Positions 46,079 through 55,840 of a DNA stretch of 64,000 nucleotides are shown here, in pieces. The translations under genes and the position numbers were made by a program. The notes below the pieces were generated by a model. The model was not told the origin of the DNA. It did no database searches and worked only from the letters and a program-made list of their open reading frames with translations. The first letter of the stretch is position 1. Each line of letters opens with the position of its first letter. Origin of the DNA: an uncultured Duncaniella sp. (lineage in GTDB: Bacteria > Bacteroidota > Bacteroidia > Bacteroidales > Muribaculaceae); assembly GCA_910587165.1 (NCBI GenBank), contig CAJUKP010000011.1:1-64000 (forward strand). The letters run 5' to 3'.

Positions 46079-46109
46079 TTTGCATTTTAAAATATTCATT
46101 CTACTTTTG
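46079..46109 (+). promoter_or_regulatory. promoter of the SusC/SusD pair
   Basis: TTTG (46079-46082), a 19-bp spacer and TACTTTTG (46102-46109) match both elements exactly. The predicted start near 46116 leaves a leader of about 78 nt. Confidence 0.75.
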
Positions 46110-46193
46110 CGCATCTTTTTCAATTAAGATATTTTTAGTTAGTAATTATTAATTTCCAATAATCCATATTTTGTGTTTCTACATTTCTAAGTT

Positions 46194-49100
46194 ATGAAAA
46201 GATTACTTTTGCTGCTTCTGACAGCCGTGACAATCGGGATGAGCCTCACGGCCCAGTCGCGCACAGTCACAGGAACTGTCGTCTATGCGGTCGACAAAGA
46301 GCCACTCATTGGCGCGACTGTCGTCCCGGTGGGTATCCGTAATACCGGAGTGGTCACCGACCTCGACGGCAAATTCTCAATTGAAGTTCCCGAGAGTGTC
46401 AAAGCTCTCGAAGTCCACTACGTAGGACTCGACTCCCGTCAGGTGGAGATCACATCCTCACCCATGACCATCGAACTCGAGAATACCTCCAATCATCTCG
46501 ACGAGGTTGTAGTGACCGCCTTCGGCGTAAAGCGTGACCGCAAAGGTCTCGGATATGCCGTCCAGGACCTCAAGGCCGAGGATCTCAACACGGCCGGCAC
46601 GACATCGCTCTCAAGCGCTCTTCAGGGCAAGCTCTCGGGTGTCGACATCCGCCCCTCGTCCGGTGCCCCGGGCGCGTCGAGCAACATCACCATCCGCGGT
46701 GTCCGCTCATTCTCGGGCAACAACGCCCCTCTTTATGTTGTCGACGGTATGCCCATAGCATCAACACCCGACTTCACAAACACCGCCAACTCCATTGTGA
46801 CCGGCTCGAATGTCAGCGACCGTTCCATTGACATCAACCCTGACGATATCGAGAGCATCAATGTGCTGAAAGGTCAGGCTGCAGCTGCCCTCTACGGCAT
46901 ACGCGCCTCCAACGGTGTGATCGTAATCACCACCAAACGAGGCTCTGCCAACTCATCACGTCCCGTCATAACTATCTCGACCGACTTGAGCGCCGAACGC
47001 ATATCCCGCAAGTTCAAGCACCAGGAGGTATATGCACAGGGTGTGGGAGGCAAATACGATCCGGGTGCATCATCGACATGGGGCCCGAAGATCTCCGAGC
47101 TCCCCAACGACCCCACATACGGCGGCAACACCGACAACGCCTATACTCAGAAGTACGGAAAGCACGAAGGTATGTACTACAACACAAAACGTGCCCAGGC
47201 CGGTCTGGACGGTTGGACCACACCGCAGATATTCGACAACGTCGGCGACTTCTTCGGCACCGGATTCACCGAGAATGCCAACTTCGGAATTTCACAGAAG
47301 AAAGACAATGTGAACTACTCGTTCGGACTCTCCAACTCCTATCAGAAAGGCATCGTCCCCTCAACCGGACTGACACGTTGGGGCGCACGCGGACTCGTGG
47401 ACTGGCAGATCAACGACCAGTGGAAGACCGGATTCTCTGCCAACTACAGCAACACCACCGTCAAGAGCGCCCCTGTGGCAAATTCGGGAATTACGAATGT
47501 GGTCTACGGCGCACCCGCCGAATATGATCTCAAGGGTATACCCAACCATGTTCCCGGCGACCCTACGACACAGATATGCTACCGGTCGACATCGTTCAAC
47601 AACCCCTACTGGTGGAGCGAGAACAACGAATATGGCCAGCGCACACAGCGTATGTTCGGCAACGCCTACGTGGAATACCGTCCGGCGATAGACTGGGGTG
47701 ACAACTACGACCTCACCATACGCGAGCAGCTCGGTATTGATATGTACACCTCCCACTACAATGACACCTATGAACTCGGATCAGGTTCGGGCGGCTATCC
47801 CCAGGGCCATGTGGAGAACCGCGGGGTGACACGAAGCATATTCAACAATCTCGTGACAGCCAATTTCAACGCCATCTTCGGCCCTGACAACGACTGGAAC
47901 CTCGGCATCCTCCTTGGCAACGAGGTGAATCAGGACAACGTGACAGAATGGGACTATGAGGGTGACCAGCTGTCATTCTACGGTCAGCCCGTGATCGGCA
48001 ACTGCGTGAACATGAGCTACTGGTATCAGGCACCTGTCAAGGACCGCACTGTCGGACTCTTCTTCAACGCCAACCTCTCATGGCGCGATATGCTCTTCCT
48101 GGGTGTCACAGGCCGTAACGACTGGGTGTCGACCATGCCCCGCGGCCATCGCTCATTCTTCTACCCGTCTGTCTCGGCCGCATGGGTATTCACCGAGCTC
48201 GAGGCTCTGAAGGGCAACGACATTATCTCGTTCGGTAAGATCCGTGCATCTTATGCCGAGGTGGGACAGGCCGGCTCCTATTACAAGGATTTCGCCTACA
48301 CCCCCTCCTATGGCGGCGGCTTCTATGGAGGAACCCCTGTCACCTATCCCATTGGAGGTGTCACATCCTACATTCCCTACTGGAAACAGTATGATCCGGA
48401 ACTCAAGCCCCAGACCACAAAGAACTACGAGCTCGGAGCCGACCTGCGTCTCTTCCACGACCGCCTGCGCATCGACTATACATACAGCTACCAGGATGTC
48501 CGCGACCAGATTTTCGACATTCCCATGGCAGGATCCACCGGCTATCAGCAGCTGATATCCAACGGTGGCCGTATCACCACTGACACTCATGAGTTGAACC
48601 TCGCCGCCACAATCTTCAGCAACCGAGATTTCAGCGCCGATTTCGGTCTGAACTTCACCAAATATGTAAGCACGGTGAAGGAGCTCGCACCCGACGTCGA
48701 CAATATCATGCTCGGCGGATTCGTGGAGCCTCAGGTCAGGGCATACGTCGGCTATGGCTACCCCGTGATCTTCGGAACCGCCTTTGCCCGCGATGAGAAC
48801 GGCACAATCTATCTCGATGCCGACGGTATCCCCGTAGGTACAGGCGACAGCCAGGTGATCGGCAAATGTACGCCTGACTTCAACATAGGCTTCAATCTCG
48901 GTCTCAGATACAAGCGCGTATCACTCTCCACAACATGGTCATGGCAGTGTGGCGGCCAGATGTACAGCGGAACGAATCTCGTGATGAATTCATTCGGAGC
49001 CACAGAGGAAACCCTCGGACGTGACAAGCTCATGACCATCACCGGCACCAATATCAACACAGGCGAGCCCATGACCTCGCAGGTGTCGATCGAGGACTAC

Positions 49101-49370
49101 TGGAACGTTGTCGGCAATATCTCCGAGGCTGCCATCTACGACACCGACTTCCTGAAGATGCGTGACCTCACACTCACCTATCAGCTTCCCAGACTTGGCA
49201 TCTTCGACATCTCCGTCTTCGGTTTCGCCCGCAATGTGCTCGTATGGGCCAAGATGCCCAATCTCGACCCCGAATCCTCTATAGGCAACAATAATGCCGG
49301 CGGATATTTCGAGCGCTTCTCAATCCCCAACACCGCAAGTTTCGGCGGCGGTCTCAAGGTTGTTTTCTAA
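46194..49370 (+). CDS. SusC/RagA-type TonB-dependent outer-membrane transporter
   Basis: 1058 residues. A signal peptide is followed by a carboxypeptidase-D-like regulatory domain (VTGTVVYAVDKEPLIGATVVPVGIRNTGVVTDLDGKFSIE). Next come the TonB box and plug (LDEVVVTAFGVKRDRKGLGYAVQ), then the barrel ending in a terminal Phe (GGGLKVVF). It imports a ligand captured by its lipoprotein partner using TonB energy. No STN or FecR/anti-sigma partner is seen. The partner SusD-like gene is 27 bp downstream, and no glycosidase, lyase or sensor gene follows. Confidence 0.95.
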   Translation: MKRLLLLLLTAVTIGMSLTAQSRTVTGTVVYAVDKEPLIGATVVPVGIRNTGVVTDLDGKFSIEVPESVKALEVHYVGLDSRQVEITSSPMTIELENTSNHLDEVVVTAFGVKRDRKGLGYAVQDLKAEDLNTAGTTSLSSALQGKLSGVDIRPSSGAPGASSNITIRGVRSFSGNNAPLYVVDGMPIASTPDFTNTANSIVTGSNVSDRSIDINPDDIESINVLKGQAAAALYGIRASNGVIVITTKRGSANSSRPVITISTDLSAERISRKFKHQEVYAQGVGGKYDPGASSTWGPKISELPNDPTYGGNTDNAYTQKYGKHEGMYYNTKRAQAGLDGWTTPQIFDNVGDFFGTGFTENANFGISQKKDNVNYSFGLSNSYQKGIVPSTGLTRWGARGLVDWQINDQWKTGFSANYSNTTVKSAPVANSGITNVVYGAPAEYDLKGIPNHVPGDPTTQICYRSTSFNNPYWWSENNEYGQRTQRMFGNAYVEYRPAIDWGDNYDLTIREQLGIDMYTSHYNDTYELGSGSGGYPQGHVENRGVTRSIFNNLVTANFNAIFGPDNDWNLGILLGNEVNQDNVTEWDYEGDQLSFYGQPVIGNCVNMSYWYQAPVKDRTVGLFFNANLSWRDMLFLGVTGRNDWVSTMPRGHRSFFYPSVSAAWVFTELEALKGNDIISFGKIRASYAEVGQAGSYYKDFAYTPSYGGGFYGGTPVTYPIGGVTSYIPYWKQYDPELKPQTTKNYELGADLRLFHDRLRIDYTYSYQDVRDQIFDIPMAGSTGYQQLISNGGRITTDTHELNLAATIFSNRDFSADFGLNFTKYVSTVKELAPDVDNIMLGGFVEPQVRAYVGYGYPVIFGTAFARDENGTIYLDADGIPVGTGDSQVIGKCTPDFNIGFNLGLRYKRVSLSTTWSWQCGGQMYSGTNLVMNSFGATEETLGRDKLMTITGTNINTGEPMTSQVSIEDYWNVVGNISEAAIYDTDFLKMRDLTLTYQLPRLGIFDISVFGFARNVLVWAKMPNLDPESSIGNNNAGGYFERFSIPNTASFGGGLKVVF

Positions 49371-49397
49371 CCACAAAGTCAAATCTTTCAGAATAAA

Positions 49398-50915
49398 ATG
49401 AAAAAATATATATTCTACCTCCTTCCGGCGCTCGCTCTCGCATCATGCGGCGAGGATGTGATGGACAATATCAACAAGGATCTCGCCAATCCTCCCATCG
49501 AGGAGATGAACGGCAGACTCATGATCACCGATGCCATGACCGCGACAGCATTTACTGTATCGTCCGGCGACTATGCCTTCTATACCGCCGTCTACAACGA
49601 GCAGATATTCGGATGCGGAAACAATCAATACAAGAACGCGGAGATGCGCCAGACAGGCGAGACCACCGCGTCGACAACATTCAACAATGCCTGGAACGGC
49701 ACATACGCCAATCTCCTTAACCTCAAGTCCATCCTTGAAAAATGCGAGGACGGGGGGCTCAATGAGGGACAGAAGGATCTGAGCGGCATGGCCAGACTGC
49801 TCAGCGCCATCAACTGGGGTGTGCTGACCGACCTGCACGGCGACATCCCATGCAGCGAGGCCCTCGGAGGCTCCGCCCACAAGCAACCGAAACTCGACAC
49901 TCAGGACGAGATATACACCCGCATACTCAGCCTCATCGACGATGCCATCGCCGACCTCGAGGAGGCAGCAGCCGCCGGAATGCGCAACGTAAGTTCGCAA
50001 GACCTCATCTACGGAGGTAATCTCAGCAGCTGGTGTGCGGCAGCCCATGCCGTCAAGGCCCGCTATCTTCTGCATAAGTCGGTGCGCGACGCCTCAGCAT
50101 TCAATCAGGCCAAGGCGGAGGCCAAGGCCGCTCTCGATGCCGGCTTTACCGGTTTCGACTTCAAGGCCTACGACGGCGCATCATCCATGAACCCCTGGGC
50201 CGCGTTCCAGTACAGCCGTGACTACTGTGCCAATTCCGCATCGCTCCACGATAAGATGGCCGAGCGCAACGACCCCCGCTGCAGTGTGTATTTCTGTTTC
50301 TATGACGAGAGCGAGGGGCTTGACCCCGCCGCCGAGGTGACCTACGGCACCCCCGGCAATCTTGCCGACGCCCAGACCACCTATGAACTCGGTGCTCCCG
50401 GATGGCTCACCTATTCCATGGCCACCGGTCTGCCCGTCGGAGTAGCGGCATCGACCCACATAGTCAGCCTTGCAGAAGTTAATTTCATCCTGGCTGAGTG
50501 CCAGGCCCGTGCAGGCGAGGACTATTCAGAGGCCCTGCTCGCCGCCGTGAAGGCTTCGTTTGACGACACTGCGACATTCGGCACTGTCGACGGAGACGCC
50601 GCCACCTATGTGGAGTCACTTTCAGGACGTCTTGATGCTGACCCTGTCGCCGAGATCATGATGCAGAAATATATCGCCCAGACCCGCGACGAGAATGTCG
50701 AGGCATACAACGATCTGCGCCGTTGCAAGGCCCTGGGTGAGGAATTCGTCAGAATGACCAATCCTCAGAACACCCAGGACGGCACCAACTATCTCCCTGT
50801 ACGTCTCCCCTACGGCAACAGCGATGTTTCGGCCAATCCAAATGTCCGTAAAGCCTACGGCACAGGCCGCTACTGCCTCACGGATCCCGTCTGGATCTTC
50901 TCGAAACAGTCATAA
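49398..50915 (+). CDS. SusD/RagB-family lipoprotein (SusD-like_2 type)
   Basis: 505 residues. Lipobox in LALASCGED at about 13-21. LLNLKSILEKCEDGGLNEGQKDLSGMARLLSAINWGVLTDLHGDIPCSEAL and the later QKYIAQTRDENVEAYNDLRRCK match the SusD-like_2 subgroup. These proteins sit on the cell surface, bind ligand and close over the SusC channel. This subgroup often pairs with SusC proteins outside polysaccharide utilisation loci, and none of the usual enzymes are nearby. A strong terminator follows at 50938-50984. Confidence 0.93.
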   Translation: MKKYIFYLLPALALASCGEDVMDNINKDLANPPIEEMNGRLMITDAMTATAFTVSSGDYAFYTAVYNEQIFGCGNNQYKNAEMRQTGETTASTTFNNAWNGTYANLLNLKSILEKCEDGGLNEGQKDLSGMARLLSAINWGVLTDLHGDIPCSEALGGSAHKQPKLDTQDEIYTRILSLIDDAIADLEEAAAAGMRNVSSQDLIYGGNLSSWCAAAHAVKARYLLHKSVRDASAFNQAKAEAKAALDAGFTGFDFKAYDGASSMNPWAAFQYSRDYCANSASLHDKMAERNDPRCSVYFCFYDESEGLDPAAEVTYGTPGNLADAQTTYELGAPGWLTYSMATGLPVGVAASTHIVSLAEVNFILAECQARAGEDYSEALLAAVKASFDDTATFGTVDGDAATYVESLSGRLDADPVAEIMMQKYIAQTRDENVEAYNDLRRCKALGEEFVRMTNPQNTQDGTNYLPVRLPYGNSDVSANPNVRKAYGTGRYCLTDPVWIFSKQS

Positions 50916-50937
50916 TCCCTCCGCGTGAAATACCGGA

Positions 50938-50984
50938 CGGAACCGGCAAGTACATGATGTCGCGTCATGCACTTACCGGTTCCG
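50938..50984. terminator. terminator between susD-like gene and comEC
   Basis: A 20-nt arm starting CGGAACCGG (50938-50957) pairs with 50965-50984, with two imperfect pairs and a 7-nt loop. It is followed by CCTGTTTTCT on the plus strand. It serves the SusC/SusD transcript and lies just before the minus-strand comEC stop. Confidence 0.8.
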
Positions 50985-50993
50985 CCTGTTTTC

Positions 50994-52988
50994 TCACCTT
51001 ATCACCAATGGAGCATCGCGAAGCGAACGGAAGGCTATGCCTGCCTCTGAAAGCTCCCTGGCGTAACGGTCGTGACGTCTGAGATCGAGATCGCCGCTAA
51101 GCACCACACTGTCCGGGGAGAGTTTTGAGGCAAGCTCGACCACATCACCTCTGAATCCACGGCACACTACCGCATAGTTGAGATCCGTCGTCATATATCC
51201 GGGCATGGATGTGATGAAATGTATATTGTGTCCCTTGTATCTGACAATGTTGCCGTTGCGTACCACGACATCAGATCTGTAACCGTCCGCCAATTGTTGC
51301 ATGGATCTTATGCCACGCCGGAGCATATACCGTGAATAACGGGCGGAGTCACGGTCCATCACCGATGGTGCCTGCGACGGATGGGCCGTTGTGAATGTCA
51401 GCAGGTGCTCACCGTCGCGCACGACAAGTGTCGTCTCGGAATGCGAGCGGGTCAGATATAGCTCACTGCCGGGATAGGATTCATGAATGAGCGATGGAAG
51501 CAGAAGCGTGAACGCCAGCATCATTACGGCCGCTATCAGACGTGCCGCCCTGCGCCTCCGGAGCCATGACGCTACGAAAAACAGAAATACAAAATAGGAC
51601 ACGACAACGACAGGGTGGATATAGATTCCATCCAATGATACTCCGGGAAGACCGGCTACACCCGACGCCACACGCTCCACCACTCCGTAAAGGCCGTCGA
51701 GAGTCCTGTCGAGCCACAACGGACAGAACCCTGCGGCCCCGGTGATAACCTTCACCACCCCTCCGGCAAGCAGAGGTGGCAGAAATACCGAGACAAGCAC
51801 ATTGCTCACAAGGAAATAGACCGGAAACGTGTGGAAATGAAATGCACTTACTATCCCTGTGCCTGCCATGGCTGCCAACGGCACAGTGACCACCATCATG
51901 AGGAAACGCTGTGACGAGCCGCAGACCTTGAACGGATTGAGCCGCTCGGCAAATATGATTATCGACAACACGGCGATGAACGACAGCTGGAAACCGACAG
52001 CATACAGGTCCGAAGGGGTAAAAAACAGTATGAGGAGCGCGGCCAGACACAGGGCATTGACAGGCGACCACTCACGCTGAAGCATGACCGATATAAGGAA
52101 TACGGAACACATGATCACGGACCTCGTCACAGATGGCGACAATCCTGTCATGACCGCAAAGCCCCACAGAGCGCCGATGGTGATGACGCACGCGGGCCAC
52201 CGCCTCCACAGAATCACGACAGGAAAACAGACCACGGAGAGAAGCATGGCTATCACACCCACATGAAGACCGCTGAGAGCGAGGATATGGGCAAGTCCGG
52301 CCCCGCCGAAAAGGTCGCGGTGGGTGGCAGTGAGCATATCGCGCTCCCCGGCTATCGTGGCGATAAGAAAATCAGTCGCACCTGACGAGAGCGCCCCTGC
52401 CGAAAGGATGGAGCAGACATCTGTGCGCATACGTCTGATATCATTGATCATTCCCGGTTCCGGGGCGACCCCCTTCACACTATCCGGCACCACATAACAT
52501 TCACCCGTCACGCCACGCGTGGCAAGCAGGCCGTTATAGTCAATCTCGTCCGGAAGATCAGTCTGACGCGTGAGCGGACCCATTGCAGCTGAAAACGATA
52601 CCCTGTCACATTCCCCGATCTCTATTCCGAGAGTAGGCACAAGCGACTTTGCCAAAAATCTTCGGCAGGCCACACCGTCGCATGAGTCGATTTCCACCAC
52701 CATCACCCTCATGGCACCTCTCTCGGTCTCCTCCCTCACCACTCCCGAGAAAAGATGCGGGCCGGCCATCTCCTGCGGGAACGGGCCGGGATCGCGGAGC
52801 ATAGCGACGGCATAGCCTGTCACTGCGGCAAGCGTCACGATACCGGTCAGACGATGCCCAGTCACAAAAAGCCCGGACCCCACACAGGCCGGTATAATAA
52901 AAAGCCATCCCGTGGCCCCGGCAAACTGGAATACCAATATGCCGAGAATGAACGGGATGGTTATGGGAAGGAGAGGGTATCGGGACAT
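50994..52988 (-). CDS. comEC: ComEC/Rec2 family DNA-uptake channel
   Basis: 664 residues. An N-terminal pair of membrane helices precedes a DUF4131-like region. The competence core has HILALSGLHVGVIAML and following helices (about 220-480). The C-terminal tail (about 500-664) is a short region without a recognisable complete HxHxDH metallo-beta-lactamase motif, as in many Bacteroidota members. ComEC moves single-stranded DNA across the inner membrane. The ATG shares one base with the YeiH stop (TGATG). Natural competence is not otherwise evident in the window. Confidence 0.88.
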   Translation of the reverse strand: MSRYPLLPITIPFILGILVFQFAGATGWLFIIPACVGSGLFVTGHRLTGIVTLAAVTGYAVAMLRDPGPFPQEMAGPHLFSGVVREETERGAMRVMVVEIDSCDGVACRRFLAKSLVPTLGIEIGECDRVSFSAAMGPLTRQTDLPDEIDYNGLLATRGVTGECYVVPDSVKGVAPEPGMINDIRRMRTDVCSILSAGALSSGATDFLIATIAGERDMLTATHRDLFGGAGLAHILALSGLHVGVIAMLLSVVCFPVVILWRRWPACVITIGALWGFAVMTGLSPSVTRSVIMCSVFLISVMLQREWSPVNALCLAALLILFFTPSDLYAVGFQLSFIAVLSIIIFAERLNPFKVCGSSQRFLMMVVTVPLAAMAGTGIVSAFHFHTFPVYFLVSNVLVSVFLPPLLAGGVVKVITGAAGFCPLWLDRTLDGLYGVVERVASGVAGLPGVSLDGIYIHPVVVVSYFVFLFFVASWLRRRRAARLIAAVMMLAFTLLLPSLIHESYPGSELYLTRSHSETTLVVRDGEHLLTFTTAHPSQAPSVMDRDSARYSRYMLRRGIRSMQQLADGYRSDVVVRNGNIVRYKGHNIHFITSMPGYMTTDLNYAVVCRGFRGDVVELASKLSPDSVVLSGDLDLRRHDRYARELSEAGIAFRSLRDAPLVIR

Positions 52989-53950
52989 CAGTCAATTGTG
53001 GCCATGACCACGAAGAAACTGCTGACACCGATGATGATCCAGAGAGCTATGGCAAGCACAAAGGGTTTGAAACCGACAGCCTTGACAGTCTTTACAGACA
53101 GTCCGGCACCGATGAGGAAGAGTGTCAGCACAAGTCCCTTCTTGGCAAGATAGACAAGGGTGGATGTGAGCCATGCGGGGAGAGGCAGATAGGTGTTGAC
53201 CACCATGGCCAGGATGAAGAGAAATATGAACCAGGGGATAGCGATCTTACCTTTGCCACCACCGTTCTTGTCACGGAAAAGGAACATGGTGAAGAGCGCG
53301 AGAGGTATGATCCAGAGTGCGCGGGTCAGCTTGATAAGTGTGGCGAGACGAAGAGCCTCGGGGCCGTAGGCATCTCCGGCACCTACCACCGAGGAGGTAT
53401 CGTGGATGGCTATTGCAGCCCAGGTACCGAACTGTGCCTGTGACATATCGAACAGATGTCCGATAGGGGGAAAAATGAAAAGACCGACCGCATTGAGCAC
53501 AAACACCACTCCGAGCGATACAGCCATCTCGTTGTCATCCGCCTTGAGCACCGGACCGACCGCCGCTATCGCGCTACCGCCGCATATAGCCGTGCCCGAC
53601 GATATGAGGTAGGCGGTCTTGCGGTTGATAGAGAGCCATTTGCCCATAAGGACTCCGAGCACCATGACACCTACCACCGACACAACGGTGAACAGCATAC
53701 CGTCACTGCCGCTCTTGAGCGACTCAACAAGATTCATGCCGAATCCGAGACCCACGACAGAAGCCTGGAGAAGATATTTGGAGGTCTTCTTGTTGAACTT
53801 AGGATACGGACACTGGAACACCATGGCATATACGAGGCCAAGGAACAGAGCAAACCATGGTGCGACGGTCACTCCATAAGGGAGCAGGTCGACCGGAAGC
53901 ACCACCATAATGACAAGCAGGATATAAAAAATCTTTGCTGGTGAATTCAT
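52988..53950 (-). CDS. YeiH/UPF0324 family putative sulfate exporter
   Basis: 320 residues with about ten membrane segments. KTAYLISSGTAICGGSAIAAVGPVLKADDNEMAVSLGVVFVLNAVGLFIFPPIGHLFDMSQAQFGTWAAIAIHDTSSVVGAG is the family signature. Homologs export sulfate or related anions, but direct functional data are few. It overlaps comEC by one base and follows aroE by 69 bp, so the three may be cotranscribed. No reason for this combination is evident. Confidence 0.88.
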   Translation of the reverse strand: MNSPAKIFYILLVIMVVLPVDLLPYGVTVAPWFALFLGLVYAMVFQCPYPKFNKKTSKYLLQASVVGLGFGMNLVESLKSGSDGMLFTVVSVVGVMVLGVLMGKWLSINRKTAYLISSGTAICGGSAIAAVGPVLKADDNEMAVSLGVVFVLNAVGLFIFPPIGHLFDMSQAQFGTWAAIAIHDTSSVVGAGDAYGPEALRLATLIKLTRALWIIPLALFTMFLFRDKNGGGKGKIAIPWFIFLFILAMVVNTYLPLPAWLTSTLVYLAKKGLVLTLFLIGAGLSVKTVKAVGFKPFVLAIALWIIIGVSSFFVVMATID

Positions 53951-54019
53951 GACTATAATCTTTAGTTTCTGATAAAGATAACTGATTATTGTCCTTTTTA
54001 TTGTACGGGCAGTCTATAA

Positions 54020-54787
54020 TTACTTGTTCCAGATTCGCCACGACTCAAAGGCCTGGAGAAGCAGCATCTCGAGTCCGTTCTTGGTCTCGGCTCCCTGGGC
54101 GGCTGATTTTTTCATGAACAGGGTCACATCCGGATTGTACAGAAGGTCATAGCACAGATGCTCCGGAGTCAGACAGCCGTATGGGATATCGGGACACTCG
54201 TCGACATGGGGATACATACCCAGCGGTGTGGTGTTTACAATGACTTTATGGGCCTCCATCACCTCGGGGGTTAGATCGCCGTAAGTGATCACACCCTTAC
54301 GTGCCGTGCGCGACACGAAAAGATACTCCACGCCAAGGGTCTCGAGCCCCCGCGCCACTGCCTTCGAGGCTCCGCCGGTGCCGAGAATGAGAGCCCTCTT
54401 CCTTTCAGGGTTGAGAAGCGGCGAGATACTGTCGCGGAACCCTATGACATCACTGTTATAGCCTACAAGGGTGAAATCGTCATCGGCAGCCCCGTCGGCC
54501 CTGATGATTTTCACTACATTCACAGCTCCTATCCTGCGGGCTTCCTCATCGAGCTCGTCCATGTAAGGTATGATCTGCTGCTTATAGGGGATAGTGACAT
54601 TAAGTCCCGACAATTCGGGGGTCTCGTCAAACACTTCCATCAGGTCTCCGATATCAGGGAGCTCGAAGTTGACGTACTCCGCGTCAATTCCCTCAGCGGC
54701 AAACTTGTCGTTGAAGTAACTTTTTGAGAAAGAATGGGTCAGGGGAAAGCCTATCAGTCCAAACACCCTGTGATGTTCTATTTTCAC
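54020..54787 (-). CDS. aroE: shikimate dehydrogenase
   Basis: 255 residues. The N-terminus GLIGFPLTHSFSKSYFN contains the SxS substrate motif. LNVTIPYKQQIIPYMDEL carries the catalytic Lys, and ALILGTGGASKAVARGLE the NADP site. NSDVIGF and the C-terminal NGLEMLLLQAFESW complete the family. It reduces 3-dehydroshikimate in aromatic amino-acid synthesis. The start codon is GTG at 54787. A promoter with exact elements lies at 54813-54843, giving a leader of about 20 nt. Confidence 0.93.
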   Translation of the reverse strand: MKIEHHRVFGLIGFPLTHSFSKSYFNDKFAAEGIDAEYVNFELPDIGDLMEVFDETPELSGLNVTIPYKQQIIPYMDELDEEARRIGAVNVVKIIRADGAADDDFTLVGYNSDVIGFRDSISPLLNPERKRALILGTGGASKAVARGLETLGVEYLFVSRTARKGVITYGDLTPEVMEAHKVIVNTTPLGMYPHVDECPDIPYGCLTPEHLCYDLLYNPDVTLFMKKSAAQGAETKNGLEMLLLQAFESWRIWNK

Positions 54788-54812
54788 GTTACAAACCGTT
54801 TATATCAAAATG

Positions 54813-54843
54813 CAAAAATACAAAAAAAGTATATAGTTGCAAA
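54813..54843 (-). promoter_or_regulatory. promoter of aroE
   Basis: On the minus strand TTTG (54840-54843), a 19-bp spacer and TATTTTTG (54813-54820) match both elements exactly. Confidence 0.65.
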
Positions 54844-54911
54844 ATATATTTAATAAAGTTACATTATAGGCCCAAACATGACGTCAGCTCCTAAATATTT
54901 GTATTGACAAA

Positions 54912-54943
54912 TTTGATTAATAGTGTTAAATTGAGTAACTTTG
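54912..54943 (+). promoter_or_regulatory. promoter of the uronate operon
   Basis: TTTG (54912-54915), a 20-bp spacer and TAACTTTG (54936-54943) match both elements exactly. The start near 54950 gives a leader of about 70 nt. A short imperfect dyad, ACTCCGTCATGGAGT (54966-54980), lies in the leader. Confidence 0.75.
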
Positions 54944-55020
54944 ACACGAAATTATGAAAAGCCACACTCCGTCATGGAGTAAATCCTTAAAATAGAATAC
55001 TATAAACTCATAAGACATAT

Positions 55021-55815
55021 ATGGTTAATTTCTCACTTGAAGGCAAGGTAGCCCTTGTCACCGGAGCCGCCTACGGCATCGGACTCGCAATCGCACAGGC
55101 ATTTGCCGAGGCAGGTGCCAAAATCGTGTTTAACTGCTCGCGTCAGGAGACTGTCGACCGCGGTCTGAAAGCCTACAAAGAGCTTGGCATTGATGCAAAA
55201 GGTTATCTTTGCGACGTGACCGACGAAGAGGCCGTGAAGGCCATGGTGGCCGACATCGAGAAAACTGTCGGCACTATCGACATCCTTGTCAACAACGCCG
55301 GTATCATCAAGCGTATCCCCATGGAGGAAATGGCCGTCGAGGACTTCCGCCGTGTGGTTGACGTTGACCTTGTGGCTCCCTACATCTGCGCCAAGGCCGT
55401 AATCCCCGGAATGATCAGAAAAGGCCACGGCAAGATCATCAACATCTGCTCGATGATGAGCGAGCTCGGCCGCGAGACCGTAAGCGCCTACGCTGCCGCA
55501 AAGGGTGGCCTCAAGATGCTCACACGCAACATCTGCTCCGAATATGGCGAACACAACATCCAGTGCAACGGTATCGGCCCGGGCTACATAGCCACCGAAC
55601 AGACCGCTCCCCTCCGCGAGCGTCAGGCCGACGGCAGCCGTCACCCCTTCGACCAGTTCATCATATCCAAGACTCCGGCAGCCCGCTGGGGTACTCCCGA
55701 GGATCTGATGGGTCCCGCCGTGTTCCTCGCTTCCGACGCTTCCGACTTCGTGAACGGCCACGTACTTTATGTCGACGGCGGTATCCTGGCCTATATCGGC
55801 AAGCAGCCCAAGTAA
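55021..55815 (+). CDS. KduD/gluconate 5-dehydrogenase-type short-chain dehydrogenase
   Basis: 264 residues. Rossmann motif TGAAYGIGLAIA at about 15-26, NNAGI, catalytic S...YxxxK as SAYAAAKGG (Tyr at about 160), and C-terminal GHVLYVDGG. The sequence is typical of 2-keto-3-deoxygluconate (KduD) or gluconate 5-dehydrogenases. Next to KduI and KdgK the likely reaction is reduction of 2,5-diketo-3-deoxygluconate to 2-keto-3-deoxygluconate, in the uronate pathway. It is the first gene of the operon and has a good promoter. Confidence 0.85.
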   Translation: MVNFSLEGKVALVTGAAYGIGLAIAQAFAEAGAKIVFNCSRQETVDRGLKAYKELGIDAKGYLCDVTDEEAVKAMVADIEKTVGTIDILVNNAGIIKRIPMEEMAVEDFRRVVDVDLVAPYICAKAVIPGMIRKGHGKIINICSMMSELGRETVSAYAAAKGGLKMLTRNICSEYGEHNIQCNGIGPGYIATEQTAPLRERQADGSRHPFDQFIISKTPAARWGTPEDLMGPAVFLASDASDFVNGHVLYVDGGILAYIGKQPK

Positions 55816-55840
55816 ATCAATACCGTAAATACTGATAATC

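Larger units (their letters stand above)
45850..46193. other. 344-bp divergent intergenic region
   Basis: It contains the lipoprotein-operon promoter near 45864-45895 (minus) and the SusC promoter at 46079-46109 (plus). The AT-rich middle holds no reading frame or RNA gene that I could support. Confidence 0.6.
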
